In this document: in pieces, positions 41,937-54,330 of the stretch
How positions within the stretch are numbered: position 1 is the stretch's first letter
Layout of the letters: each line of letters opens with the position of its first letter
Source of the DNA: Flammula alnicola
Taxonomy: Eukaryota; Basidiomycota; Agaricomycetes; Agaricales; Strophariaceae
Assembly: GCA_015499995.1 (NCBI GenBank)
Contig: JADNRV010000276.1
Span: 1-63,438 of the forward strand
Direction of reading: 5' to 3'
DNA: 63,438 bases
Notes under the pieces: model-generated
What the model was told of the DNA's origin: nothing
Database searches by the model: none
Seen by the model: only the letters and a program-made list of their open reading frames with translations
Translations under genes and position numbers: made by a program

Positions 41937-43580
41937 ATGGCAATCTTATGCAGCCACTGCAGCGCGAATCTCGTGAAGGAACAGAAGGCCGCGACATCGG
42001 AGCCTCGCTGCAAGCATGTTGAAGGTGGCCCTTGCAACCCATGCACAAAGCTTGTAGATCTCGACGCGCAAATTCTCGAGGTAGAGGCGCTCCTCAATGA
42101 CCTCAAGCAAAGTCGAACCTCCTTACGAGGCAGGGCGAACGAAATCCATAATCCACTCGCTCATCGGGTTCCAGTCGAGGTCGCATCACACATCTTCGCG
42201 TTTTGCATTCCAGTCCATGATAGATATTCCCATTGTGGCGTCCAGAAGAATGCTCCCTTAATTCTGGGCGCTGTTTGTAAAACCTGGCGTGCTGTCGCCT
42301 GGTCAACTCCCCAACTTTGGACCTCCATCTGCATCGCAGTCTATCCTCGAGACTTCGCCGTGCTCGCTGATCTTGCTGAAGAATGGCTCGCCCGCTCTGG
42401 GAAGCTCCCGTTGTCCATACATCTTTACCTCAAAGAGGATGAAACCATATCTAACTTCGCCGTTAATCCACTTATCGAAGTCCTCTATGCCCATTCCAGC
42501 CGTTGGCGCAGTTTAGACCTCGACATCCCATCTGCATTATTTGAAGTCTTCGATGGCGACAACGAAGGAATCTCGATATTAGACGACCTCCGCATTATAC
42601 CGTCGGATGCCGTAGAAACGCAGCAATCCAGGGCTTATTTTGAACTGAGCAACGTGCTGCCTAAACCTAAAACAGTTCATTTATCCTCCGTTTATCCCGA
42701 AAGAATCCATATACTCTGGGACAACGTCACATATCTGGTTGCCAACCTTCTCCACGTCGACCAATGCCTGGAAATACTACGGTATACTAACAGGATGGAG
42801 CGTTGCGATTTTCGGATGATCATGGAAGGACGCGAGAACTACCCATTACCCAAATCCCCAATCATCCTTCCCCATCTCCGAATCTTGCACTTTGATTGCT
42901 GGTTCGAGTGTTTGCTATCGTCTTTTATCAATAATATCACCCTGCCGGTCCTGGAACAATTCGAAATCGACTGTGGACGACGATATCTCCAGATCGACGA
43001 CATGCTATCTTTTTTCGCCCGTTCAGCCTCTCCTTTAACTCAATTTGTCTTTGAAAATTGTGAAGTCGGTGAAGAAGATTTGACCAGACTTCTGTATGGT
43101 TTGCCATCTCTTCGAGAGCTCCACCTGAATTTCGAATTCGTGGGCGACTCATCGTTGACGGATGAATTTTGGGGTCATCTCACGACGGAGTCAAGGTCGG
43201 CGAAGGGAAACGCCAACTCAATATTCCTTCCTAACCTCGAATCTCTAATATATGAAGGGTACCAGAGATTTGAATGGGAGACTATCTCCGATGTTCTTAC
43301 GACTCATTGCGACACTTCTCGATCCACTAGTTCAAAGGAAGGATATAGGCCTTTGAAAGTTCGACCAAGACCATTGAACCACCTCGAAATCCTCCTAACC
43401 GATCCACTGGAGATGCAGGACGGCAATATCATTGATGAAGATATCCTCTGTCGCTTCCTTTCTTCCTCTAGCTATGGTTTTGCTTTGCAGATATGCATCG
43501 AGGGATGCGACCTGCTTTCCATATCCAAGGAACACCACGGTATGGCTTCTGACTATGGCTCAGACATGGGTAGCTCTTAG
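41937..43580 (+). CDS. F-box protein of the Cys-rich coiled-coil family
   Basis: One open frame of 547 aa starts at the ATG in GATATGGCAATC. The cysteine head is C5-x2-C8-x16-C25-x7-C33-x2-C36 (MAILCSHCSANL ... GGPCNPCTKLVDLDAQI), followed by a coiled coil and an F-box (LAHRVPVEVASHIFAFCIPV ... LILGAVCKTWRAVAWSTPQLW). The long tail has Leu-rich blocks (PLTQFVFENCEVGEEDLTRL, LPSLRELHLNFEFVG). Scattered TTCAACG-type heptamers and the hAT-type MITE lie just upstream. A decayed paralogue sits about 1 kb upstream in the same orientation, so a local tandem duplication is likely. Proposed role: substrate adaptor of an SCF ubiquitin ligase. Confidence 0.88.
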   Translation: MAILCSHCSANLVKEQKAATSEPRCKHVEGGPCNPCTKLVDLDAQILEVEALLNDLKQSRTSLRGRANEIHNPLAHRVPVEVASHIFAFCIPVHDRYSHCGVQKNAPLILGAVCKTWRAVAWSTPQLWTSICIAVYPRDFAVLADLAEEWLARSGKLPLSIHLYLKEDETISNFAVNPLIEVLYAHSSRWRSLDLDIPSALFEVFDGDNEGISILDDLRIIPSDAVETQQSRAYFELSNVLPKPKTVHLSSVYPERIHILWDNVTYLVANLLHVDQCLEILRYTNRMERCDFRMIMEGRENYPLPKSPIILPHLRILHFDCWFECLLSSFINNITLPVLEQFEIDCGRRYLQIDDMLSFFARSASPLTQFVFENCEVGEEDLTRLLYGLPSLRELHLNFEFVGDSSLTDEFWGHLTTESRSAKGNANSIFLPNLESLIYEGYQRFEWETISDVLTTHCDTSRSTSSKEGYRPLKVRPRPLNHLEILLTDPLEMQDGNIIDEDILCRFLSSSSYGFALQICIEGCDLLSISKEHHGMASDYGSDMGSS

Positions 43581-43714
43581 TAACTTGAAATTGACGTCCC
43601 CATTGACAAGAAGGCGGCGCTTGCGTACAATTTTTGTAAGCGTAGTTACTTGCCTCAGCCAATCTAGGATGGTTTAGTTACCGGCTACTGAATAGATCGG
43701 TCAAGTACCACATA

Positions 43715-44747
43715 CTGTGCCTGGTCAGGTAGTTAGCCGAACTAGGTAGTTAGCCATTTGAGCTGCCTAGGCAGGAATTAAGCTGTCCCTCCCATTTTTT
43801 CACCTAGCCTAGCATATATGTACATTCTTGATGGCCTCATAAAAAAAATACACACTATTTCCTATTTTCTGCGCTGTAAGACCGCCAAATCTGCTTGATT
43901 TTTTGGTGAGAGGTCATTTTGGCTATATATAAAAACATACCTAAAACGGAAAGCCACTATCCACGCTGCGAAATCCTTTCGTCTTCAAGTTTTTCGGTGC
44001 ACATAGTTAAAGGAGAGTCATTGTATGGCAAATGAGTGGAATACTACATGGCATGCATCCAAAATATCACCGGAATTGGGCACTTTTGCAAGTCTATCCA
44101 GCAAATATTCTATATTCGACACCATAAACTGTAAGACACTTTGTGAGAAAAGGAATCGGACGGTTGTAGTGGGGATTTTTTTCCAGAAATAAAGAATGAT
44201 TAGAGCAATATAAACCATGAGCAAAACAATTTTATCTTTTTTTTTGGCATCACTGTGCTCCCAAAACCAAAAAAGAGGGAAATCAGCAATGGCAAAGGAC
44301 GTGAAAGAAATATAGCTTGAATCAAATTGAAAAATCATCAAAATACAACCAATCGGACGACTAAGATGTTCTTAAACTTCTGATCAAATTTTTGGAATAT
44401 TAGCTTCATTTTTTGCTGTTCCAGAGCGACTTGACGAACACCGGTTTTGGACTATAAGAAACGGTGAGCGTTATGGTGCGCTTAGATAAGTTAGATTGCC
44501 GCTTGACAACTGATGTGATGGCCGTTTGACAGCGTGGCTAACTACTTGGTTTAGACGGTTTCTTGACCTCCGTTTGAAAAATATTCATAGAGATGTTCTG
44601 TATTATTGTAAAAATCTAAAAACTATATACACCAACTCCCAATACATTTATCTGTAGGATGCCATAAAAGAATTTGGTGAAAAAATGTCTTTCTGTCTAT
44701 TAACTCGAAGGACAAGTTAGAATGGCTAACTACGTGACCAGGCACAG
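43715..44747. mobile_element. 1033-bp non-autonomous element with TA duplication
   Basis: The left end CTGTGCCTGGTCAGGTAGTT (43715) is matched by the reverse complement of the right end (44724-44747), with one mismatch over 24 bp. TA flanks both ends (43713-43714 and 44748-44749). A second GTAGTTAGCC motif lies just inside the left end. The interior is AT-rich. Its longest frame (44018-44341, minus) encodes a hydrophobic stretch without transposase motifs. I infer a Tc1/mariner-like deletion derivative. Confidence 0.75.
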
Positions 44748-44749
44748 TA

Positions 44750-47700
44750 GCCGAAGCGGCAATCTCCGTATCAGATTTAATTGCTGAGGTGTGCCGCGCA
44801 GCGTTGCAGCGCGCCCTTCCTTAATGCCCTGCAATCCCAGTGCTTAGCGCTGAAAAGACTTGTCGGTACCATTTCCTACTTTCAACAGCTATTGAATAAG
44901 TGGCTAGACGCCAGGAAAAAGCTGATCACCGCATGGACTATAACTTAGTCAGATGAGCCCCAGTTTCGACTTCTCAAAAAAATGTGTAGGGAAATTTGGC
45001 AAGCCGTCCAGATTCTGAATTGACTATTTCCCGAACTTTGAACTATGCAATGGTTTTGGCCTCTGCTTGCGAATCTGGTCCATTTACTCTTTCGAACGTG
45101 AGCACATTACAATTTTCTGTGTACATGTGCCTCTGCGACATGTATTTCGAAAAACCTTCTTTCTTAGCTGCGGTGGCGTGGAGCCGCTGAAGAGTTTGCC
45201 ATGCAAGGCTGGTGCGGCCTACTGAATCCCGTTCCCATCCCACTCCACGCTCTATTCATGGTGGTTCATTTCCGCATCACTTCCGAATCTTTGACAAGTG
45301 GAGCGCATCAATTCCTAACGACACAGTTACACGTTAGCTGTTCTGATTCGGTAGAATGTAAAGTCTTGCAATCTGTAAGGCCGGCTACCTGGAAAGAAAT
45401 AACGATGAATGCCCCGACGTATACGTAGTCTCCCATGTAAATGAAATATGATGAAAGGCTGGCGAGACGACGTCAGTTTTCCATCAACTTATGCATATGT
45501 AGCGCTCTCTGTGTAACGCATATAAGGTGGGTCATACAGATCAGTATGGGAGTCACATCAGTGCGTATCGTTGTTTCTAGAATTCATGGGTTTTTGGGAT
45601 AGGTTGAGATGTCAATTATCTCGTTTGTCGAAATGTCTCTTCGATCCTCCACAGAACTGGTTTGTGGTGCAGGAGTGCCGCGGGGAATTTGAAAAGCGTA
45701 CTCCTTTCGATCAGGATGGCCGTCCGTGCGCTCTTTGATCGCAACCCTCCACATCCTGTGGCGACAATTTCCAAGTATGGATAGTATGGTTCTACGCACG
45801 AAACGTAATGGTTATTGGAAGCCAGGTAAGTATCTCACCTTCATTTCACAATCCTGAAGTCCTGAACTGCGCTTATCAATAGTGATGCAAATTCCACTGC
45901 CTATGTCGCACAGTACATATCATTTAAGCTCTTCATCCAGAACAGTGATCACGACCAATTATAGACATTCTTATCGAGCTTTCCACAATCCCACTGCGCC
46001 TCTCAAGATAAGGGTGGGAATCTCTTGATCGGACCCGTCGGCCTTCATCCTCGTCGATTCTGCTCCGAAAATCTTACCTGGCGTCTATGTACAAGTGGAG
46101 AGCCATCCTTTTGCAGCTATCGAATACAGGCTTTGGGAACGTGGACGTAGAGTGGAAGTATTTCGGGTCCAGTACTAACTTTGTGCTAGATGATGCGTCG
46201 TTCACCTTCCTTGATACCTCTCTAACCACGGTCTGTGTTCGACGAATAACGAGCCGTTGTCCGGAGTCTCTGGCCATTTGCATTCTATCCTTGTCATACT
46301 GTTTGCTGCCATGTCTTCCAGTCAATTGGAATCCTAGGTATTGCATGGGCCTAGTGGCCGACCCTTACTTCGACTATTAATATGCACTCCACGTCAAAGC
46401 ATGCCTCATCTCCAACGTATTCGGAATAGCGCGCCGCACCAGCATATGTAAAGATAAGAGACGTAGGTGCGCATTGGTAAGGACGACGTCAACATCTGCA
46501 TCTTTTCTTCTCTGGAGAAGGAGGTTATTGTACCCAACTTGAATGAGGGTTTCCTTGAGTTACGGAAACTGCCGTAATGCTCATTTCCGAGGCAGCGTCG
46601 AGTTTCTAAGTGCATCGTGCATTCGTACCGCTGTCAGACATTTATCACTCGTCAAGCAAGCGACCCTTTTCATGACATCCCGCCGCCGGCATCTTCGCCC
46701 CAACCGTGTGCGTTTCTATCTATTTCGATGCAACTGGACGCTTTGTGTGATATTTTGGGTTACACATCATGAATCATGATATGCAACATATCTCTTCCGT
46801 TCTTTTCCATGCGTTGAAGAACTTGGTTCCGGCGATTTCGTCCCGCGCTTCCATATTTTATTAAAACCATTCTCGCGGATCGTTTCTTCAAACCTGAAAG
46901 TGGGAGTGCCAGAGGAGTGAGGCTGCATAGAAGCCTAAACGGTATCTCTCTTATAATCATCGATATCTCTACCCCTGTTAGGAATCGAGAACAAGATTTT
47001 TCTGATCTTCTTGTAGACTGTGGCTGCGGTTCTGGGCGGCATTGACCCATCTTTTCTTGTTACTGGCGACGCACAGTCGATATTCTGGAACTCAATAATT
47101 TAATTCTATTTTCCACGAATTCATACGTATGTTATAAAACGACTCTAGGAGGCCTGAATCAAACCTTGAGACTCACTTACCAACGCGTCATCGAATGTCG
47201 AGTTGATATTGACAGATAGATTCGCAGGAATTCCCATCCTGTCACAGAATAAGTGCAACAAGGGGTATACTTTGAACACGGAGATCTCCTTGTTTCCGTT
47301 AACGCTCGGATTAATGAACACACTGATAAGAGGTAATAGATGTCACAATGCGCCACACAAAAATGTTCGCACTGTGCCATAGGCACTCCCTAGATTAATC
47401 CATGAAGTCATGCCGGTAGATCATCGTATGGTCTGGCAGAGTCGATAATCAACGCGTCCAACGTGGGCTTTGTATATCTCAATGAAGGCTTTCGGGTAGG
47501 CGTAGAGCTGATACACTCTAGTTGCAATGATCCTGGGCCCACGATTTCGACTTTAGCTTCAAACAACCCTCTTCGCCATGGATTCGGGATATCGGAGACT
47601 GACCCATCTTTTTCTTCTCGTTCTTGATTTTTCGCTGAATATTTTTACCCTTCGGACGTTATCGTCAGCAGCACTTAATTATACCTCTTCAAGTGAGAGA

Positions 47701-48780
47701 TTTTCTTTCGAAATAACAATAGCTTCAGCCTCCTATCTGTCTGGTTATCCGTCCTTCTATCAATGACGATCTGGAGCTTCTCGGTTAGTTTTATCGCTAT
47801 AACAATATGATCGCCCAGCGAGGGCAACTCACTACCCACTGCGTGGTACTATATACCTGTGGATGTCGTAATGCTCCTCTATTGAGAAGTAAGGTTCGCT
47901 CCCTCGAGGCTTCATGAAATACTGAAGTTAATGACACAGTAACGAAATACCAAGAGCGCGTCTTATCGCCGTTGAGTTTGACGTGAACCTAGAGTCATTC
48001 TCAATTCATTTCTGAGTTCCTTGACTTGTGCTTGCGGAGCGTCAGCTAACAATTGACGGTAGGATATATCAGGCGTCACTGATGCTACGTGCCAAAATAA
48101 ACTCTACTCAGGAAGTACCATTCCATTGGTATCTTTTGACGAGTCTATTTTTGTGCGGTCAGGAGGTATTATCCATGTCGAAGTCACTTACTACTGTGAC
48201 TCAGAAAGTCAAAGGCTATGGTATACATGGTAGAGACCGCAAACAGTGTGTTTATCCCACGAATGGATCCATGATATCAGCCCAAAACAGTGGGATAAAT
48301 GTATACTGCATCCTTCATTGTACTCTTTCACTTTGAGCGCCTTGGACCAGGGGTTGAGAGAATGAAAGAGATTTGCAGCCCTTCTGATGGGCTTGAGTTT
48401 GTCTAGATAGGAGGGTACGAGCTTCAAATGTGAAACAGGATGTAGCACGAGCATGTATAACCAGGAACGCTGAGGAGTGCTAAGCACCCTGACCTTGCGA
48501 TTACCTTTCGATTGTCAAGAAAATTTGTTCACAATTGGCACGCTTTAGTCGCTGGAAATCTCAGGCTCATGGAACTCGTTCTATGTACCGCCTTTTGGTT
48601 ATGAATTAGTACACCCATTTGGGACCTGAACTGGTCTATATGTAGTAACAGTCGGCTCCGCCATCGATAAGTAACTTATCACCCTTCATTTCCGGGGTAG
48701 ATTGTAGTTAGATGGAGAGCCGTAAACAGTAATGTTATTATCCAATTCCATATTTCGCGATCGCGGTGATGTGCACCGTC
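44750..48780. other. Degenerate region, possible F-box/LRR relic, no intact gene
   Basis: Only short frames occur. Between 46540 and 47200 (plus) fragments read like the leucine-rich part of F-box proteins (RTAVRHLSLVKQATLF, LDALCDILGYTS, VDILELNNLILFSTNS), separated by stops and frame changes. The surrounding 2-3 kb contain no recognisable domain, TIR pair or RNA gene. Confidence 0.35.
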
Positions 48781-48786
48781 ATCGCC

Positions 48787-49060
48787 GCACTCGCCACACT
48801 CGCTTGGAATTTGAAATATTGAAGGTTGACTAGGACCTTGAACAACAACAAGGCCTCAAGCGAGACGACGAAGAGCGACGATCATCACGACGCCCGTCCT
48901 TGCCCCGCTCCCCACGGCACTCGCCGCACTCGATTGGAATTTGAAATATTGAAGGTCGACTCAACTCAGTCACTCGAGTCTGACTCTCGGACTTTGAACA
49001 AGGCTTCAAGCTTCAAGCGGGGCGACGATCATAATCATACCCGCCCTCGCCCCGCTCTCA
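48787..49060. repeat. Degenerate tandem duplication of about 125-130 bp
   Basis: A unit containing CGCACTCG, TTGGAATTTGAAATATTGAA, TTCAAGC and CGACGATCAT occurs at about 48787-48910 and again at about 48915-49050. The copies are interrupted by small insertions. No coding role was recognised. Confidence 0.7.
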
Positions 49061-52000
49061 GCTCAGCTCCCGCTCCCCCAGCTTCCCCCAGTCGCCGCCC
49101 CGCTTATTTAGGCACGCATGTGGAGTATACATAACCCGCATCGTCGTTCTTCTCCCTTGTGGTGTTATCAAGTGTGGGGCGTGTCCCCGGATGGAATTTG
49201 GGGGCTGGGGTCACGATGCGGGGAATTGCAATTGAAGATTGCCAAGCTTGAAATTGAAGAGTCCTTATATATACTAATATAGATTATCTTCTATCATTTG
49301 GTCGATAAAGGAGACCAAGCAGTGACTAGTGGATGGATTGGGCGTTCGATGAAAACGAACGTGGGTCCCCGCATACGAGTATTGTACGAGTATATCCCCA
49401 TAGAATCGCGCTGACCGCTGCCGCCTCATGGGTCGGTGTGGCGTCCGTGCTCGGCTATGGTTACCTTGATCTCATCGATTAAGAGATCGCCCCATAGGAG
49501 TCGGTATGGAAGGGCGCGAAGCGTGGAGCTGGATCCTCTTTTTTTCGAATTCGAATTCGAAGATAAATGCTAACAGACAGGTTGATCAATTCGTATGTAG
49601 GAAAAATAGGAGGTACTGTACATTCTGTCAAAGTACATACTCCCAGAGAGATGGCACAACGCCACCCGGTTATCCATCCGCAGAATCAAATCCGAAGGCG
49701 ACATATAGAATGATCTGTTGTCAGGTTTTTCCAGAACTCTTATATGGATGTAAGATACTGCGCCGCAGACTCACAGGTGACTGCGACAGACAGCTGGTCG
49801 TGGTCTGGTCAGGATAAGTTGAAGTGGTGTGGGATTAAATAAATCGATTTAACTTGGTTGGTTGCAAAATTATCCAGAGGGACATATGGACGCAGCCCAA
49901 CGTGATCGAGGCTGCTGATGAGCGCCCACAACCTTCGGTCGCCAATCGACTGGCCCTGGCCCCACTGACTGGGAACGAATTCGAAGAGATATACTTAGTC
50001 CCATTTACAGGGTCCAAATCGTTTGGACCCATGCCGATCTACATATGCATCGCACGCGTACGCGTCCTAAGTATAAAAATATTCGAAGAACATCTGACAA
50101 GCGCGTACATATTATATACTCACGTCGCCGAGGTCGTTATGTGATGATGGTGGGTTATTTTTGTTATATTGTATTGAAAATCCAGACCAGACGCTCGGTG
50201 TACTACGAGAAGTAAGTACGATATGCCGATGTGCTACTTATAATTTACTATGTTACTACTTATGCGCAGTCCGGTCCATCACTTGCATCATATAACCGCG
50301 AGTGTTCCTTGACGATATCAGATCTAAATCAGAGCGAGCGCCTCGACCTCTCGTCGACTCTGGCTTAGACCCATGAAGACAATCCTCCTACTGGGCCGTG
50401 GTTGAGGTTGATCCTGCGAGTGCACATGCTACCACTACGACTAAGGCACTGCTACTCATTGGCTATGATCATCGATCACCGTTGGCATTGCTTGTGTACT
50501 CGTAGTATCCGTGCGCCAATTTCGCGCAGTACGGTGAGGACTAGGAGGGAGGATTTTGGTTATCTCAATAAATTCGGCGATGCACGCAATTGGCTGAATT
50601 ATCAACTCGGATATTTATCCGATCTATCCATGTAAAACATCTTCTACTTATCACGTCGCGGTGATTGACGCCCGAGAGATGCAATGACTCATGCATGTCT
50701 GTCATTTGTTGAATGCCAATGTGCTATGTAAGGCAGTACCGATGGGTGTCCGATACGATTCGTGCGGGGGTTCGACAAACAGTAATTGTATGCATGTAGG
50801 AGCAGGAACCAAGGGCCTAAGAAGAAGAAGCGATGGAGCGAGTGGGGGGTGGGGTAGTGGGCGTAGGTGGCTTGGGAGTCTGAATCATTGCGCGTTGGCG
50901 CCGAGACACTGAATCATGGAGACAAGGCGCATACATAGACCTTCCGACCGAGCCTGAGGCAGGATAGAACGTTCAACGGACCCTCAGTTCCATTCGCAGA
51001 ATACAGCCCGAGCTCGAGGCCGTATGGATAGCGGATACACGCGTGCTCGAGCTCGAGCTCCACGGAAAGGCGAGACGAGAAGAGACGAGAAGTATGTAGA
51101 GCATAGACATGAAGTGGGTGTTGGAATGTGGGGTACAGTAGACCACTTACATAGGCGAGTGGCACGCGCTGGGATCCGGATGATGACTGTCCACGGATGA
51201 CGCGGGGGGTTAGAGCGGCTGGGCTACGCGGCATATGTTTCCTTCTTTTTGTCCGCGCTGATTGTATGGATTCGAACTCGAACTCGAACTCGAACTTGGA
51301 AGAAAGAAGGGAGACTCGAGAAGTGATGCGCGTTGCACGCGAGAGCTGACACAGGCGTGTGTCTATGTACAGTCTCGCTGCAAACCTTCGAGGCCTTCGA
51401 AGATGCCGATGCTGGGCAATCCGCCGGGTATGTAATAGGTAACAGTACAACACACAGTGCCGGGCTTACATAGGCGAGACAGAAACGAAAACAAATGAAT
51501 TGACAGAAGGCAGGGACAACGACAGGGAAGAACACGGAAGGCTTCCGAGCTCGAGATCGTGCGTCCATGCTCCGGCTAACACTGCTCCGGCTAACCTGGC
51601 CAACCGCGCACATACTCGAGTATGTAATGTTGGCCGACAGATAATAGATATCTCGATAAAGACGCATATGGCCCTGCGGGTCCGTAGAGATCCCCGTCCG
51701 TGTGTAGTAGGCCTGGAAGTAAGTACTTACGCTTGCTTGTATGCTTGTAGATCGTGGCCCATGAGAGACTCAGAGACTAGAGACTCGAGAATATAGGTGT
51801 GGCCGCGCGCGAGTGGGACGATGCGTGGGTGGGATGGGAACGGCATAGGCTGAAGTGCGATGTTGATTCTTGAGTTTGAAGGAGGGCAGAGAGAGAGAGA
51901 GAGCGCATATACATACAGTATTATTATTATATGCGCTTCGGACGTCCACGCGTTGCGCTATAGTAGTAATAATAGTATCATGTGTGATTGTCGGTGAATT

Positions 52001-53640
52001 GCCTCGCGCGAATTGCGTGTCCAGCCTAGGTTTTCTTCTTTTTGTTTTTGTCCGCGCTGATTGCATACATTGCACGCGATCGCTGACACAGGCGTGTCTA
52101 TGTACAGTCTCGCCTTTTCAAACCTTCGAAGCGTCGAAGATGCTGGGCAATCGGCTGGGTGTGTACAAAACACAAAACACAAAACACACCGCGCGTACAC
52201 GCTCAGACTTCAGAGATCTGGGGAGGAGACCTCAGACTCGAGAGTCTCAATCTGCTGGTCGGCGCGTCAAGCGATCCAGAGTGCAGGCGGCTAGCCCCGC
52301 CAAACGCGTAATAATCTTGGACGACAGATAAAGACGCATATGCATATGCATATGGTCATGCGGGTCCGTAGAGGGCGCGGGCGTTGACTCTCCGGCCGCC
52401 GTATGTGGGCCTGTAAGTAAGTAAGTCTACAAGTCCAAGTCCATGAGAGAGGAGACTCGAGAATTATAGGTGCGGCTGCGAGTGGGACGATGCGCGGGTG
52501 GGATCCGGACGGCATAGGCTTGCGATGTTGATTCAGTTCTTGCGTTTGAACTTTTGAAGAGGGCAGATGCGCTTCGGACGTCGGCGTGTGTGAACGCGCA
52601 CGCGGTGCGCTATGTAGTAAGTATCATGTATGTACGATTGTCGGTAAATTGCCCTGAATTGGCGTGTCCAGTGTCCGGTGTCGACCGTGTAGCCCGTGTA
52701 GTCCGTGCCAGCCGTGTCCAACCAATTATGGTGGTGATGTAGGTTAACGTTAATTGGCTAGCGGTTTCGGTCCGAGTAGACTGTAGACGTACCGGGGTAG
52801 ATAGGGAGGTTTAGTAGGTACTAGGCTGTGCGGGGAGGGCGAGGGTATGAGTGGGGCGGGTTGGCCAGAACGGACGTCGAGTCCGAGTCGATGACGATTA
52901 GAAGACTTGCCTCGCGCCCCGACTCGGAGTACGGGTTCTTGGTCCGTTAGCGTTAACGCGTAATGGGATCCAAGTAGATTGCGAACGTTCGAGCTTGGAG
53001 GTACTTAGGCCCTGGTAGGGGAAAGTCTGGGAACGTTCGTTGTTTCGTCCGAACATAATGGATTCCAGTTATCGAGCTGGAATGGACATGAAAAGAAAAG
53101 TCTAAGCGCCTGACTCACCCAAGTGCTTGCGCACGCCTGGTCGCGCAACAACGTCCACGGTGTCACGTATCGCGAGAACGAGAAGAGAGACGATCGCAAC
53201 CCGCCACATCGACACGTATGTACGCACGCATGGACGTCGATATCTGCATCCGAATCGGCAATCCCTCTCCTTCCCAAAAGGCGATTCCGAATCCCATCTA
53301 TGTAATCACATCTGCAACGCGCAATTTTTTTTTTGATTTCATTTCATTTCCAGGGGTGTGTCACGCTTTGGCGTGACGGCAACCCCTTATCTTGCCTTCG
53401 CGCCTTCGCGAATTGAATTCGGGTTCTTGGCGAAGCACTCGAAGCCAGGCCCGAAGTGCGAGATGAGATCGGGGATCGGATGGTGAGATTTATCATGTTG
53501 AGATGGATGAGATGATCGTGGAAGGATTGAATTGTCCGGCTATTCGTGGATGTTTTGAATTGGGAGAGGCTGCATGAGAAGAACGTGCAGGAAAGGTTAT
53601 GCAGTTGTTGGATTAGATAGTAGATAGCGCGACTGTGGTG
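49061..53640. other. Long non-coding region upstream of the CBM21 gene
   Basis: About 4.5 kb lack a supported exon. The sequence is moderately GC-rich, with many simple repeats: TCGAACTCGAAC (51269-51292), AG runs (51888-51903), CATATG triplets (52336-52353) and GTAAGTAAG (52412). Frames here start at random codons, overlap on both strands and are short. The region may hold promoters, UTR sequence or a non-coding transcript, but none is shown. Confidence 0.4.
51240..52690. repeat. Degenerate direct duplication, unit about 0.65-0.8 kb
   Basis: The same series of landmarks occurs twice in the same order. TTTTTGTCCGCGCTGATTG is at 51246 and 52044. The GACACAGGCGTG block is at 51347 and 52084. 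GCGGGTCCGTAGAG is at 51676 and 52359. GAGTGGGACGATGCG is at 51810 and 52481. GCTTCGGACGTC is at 51936 and 52570. GATTGTCGGTRAATTGCC is at 51986 and 52637. Spacing shrinks from about 800 to 635 bp because of deletions. Simple repeats are spread through both copies. Confidence 0.75.
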
Positions 53641-53899
53641 GTCTACCACTATCTAGGCTGACTGTGTGGGTATTGGTGCATTATTGGTGCACCAGGGGTG
53701 AGCATGGAGTGTTCGAATGTGACGAGAATCGAATTCTCTTGGGAACATGGGAAATGGCGACGAAGCAGGGACCCTGGGATGACAAACAAAGGGCACAGCT
53801 TCCAACAACATCTTTTCCTCCATCTATCGGTGACAAATGGATGGCCAATACAGTTGACCTCTGGGCACTGGAAAACGCCATCCATTGTCCAGTGGGGCG

Positions 53900-54330
53900 T
53901 TCGAGATCTTTCACTTTTTTTTTCTTTCTTTCTTTACATACTCGTTATCTTTCCTACCCCTCTCTCTTCCCTTTCCTTTATCAATCTTCCCTCCTCCCGT
54001 CCATACATCCCCTCCTTCTTCCCTTCCTGAAGGAACCCATACCACAACACGATGCCCGTCGCCATCTGATTGGTGATAACTGCATGACTCCAAATTGACG
54101 TCACCCATTGTCTCACTTTTCACCAACGGCAGCATTTTTTACCTCCAGACTCACTCTGGACAGCCTCCATTCTAGCCCATGTATGTTATCCTTTTCTCTC
54201 TGTCAGCACTCTCACTGACCAGTTCTCCGACCACAGCGTTGGGCATATCTATCGACTATCTATCTTCTACTTGTACGACACGACCAACCACACGAATTAG
54301 CCCCACGAATTGATACCAAAAAAAAACAAG
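53900..54330 (+). promoter_or_regulatory. CT-rich promoter and 5' UTR with a likely intron (CBM21 gene)
   Basis: A strong pyrimidine tract (53909-54015) of the kind found ahead of fungal transcription starts is followed by a GTATGTTATCC donor (about 54181) and a CCGACCACAG acceptor (54237). This suggests a 57-nt intron in the 5' UTR. The start codon at 54331 is preceded by an A-rich stretch ending AAACAAG. The assignment is by signal only. Confidence 0.5.
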
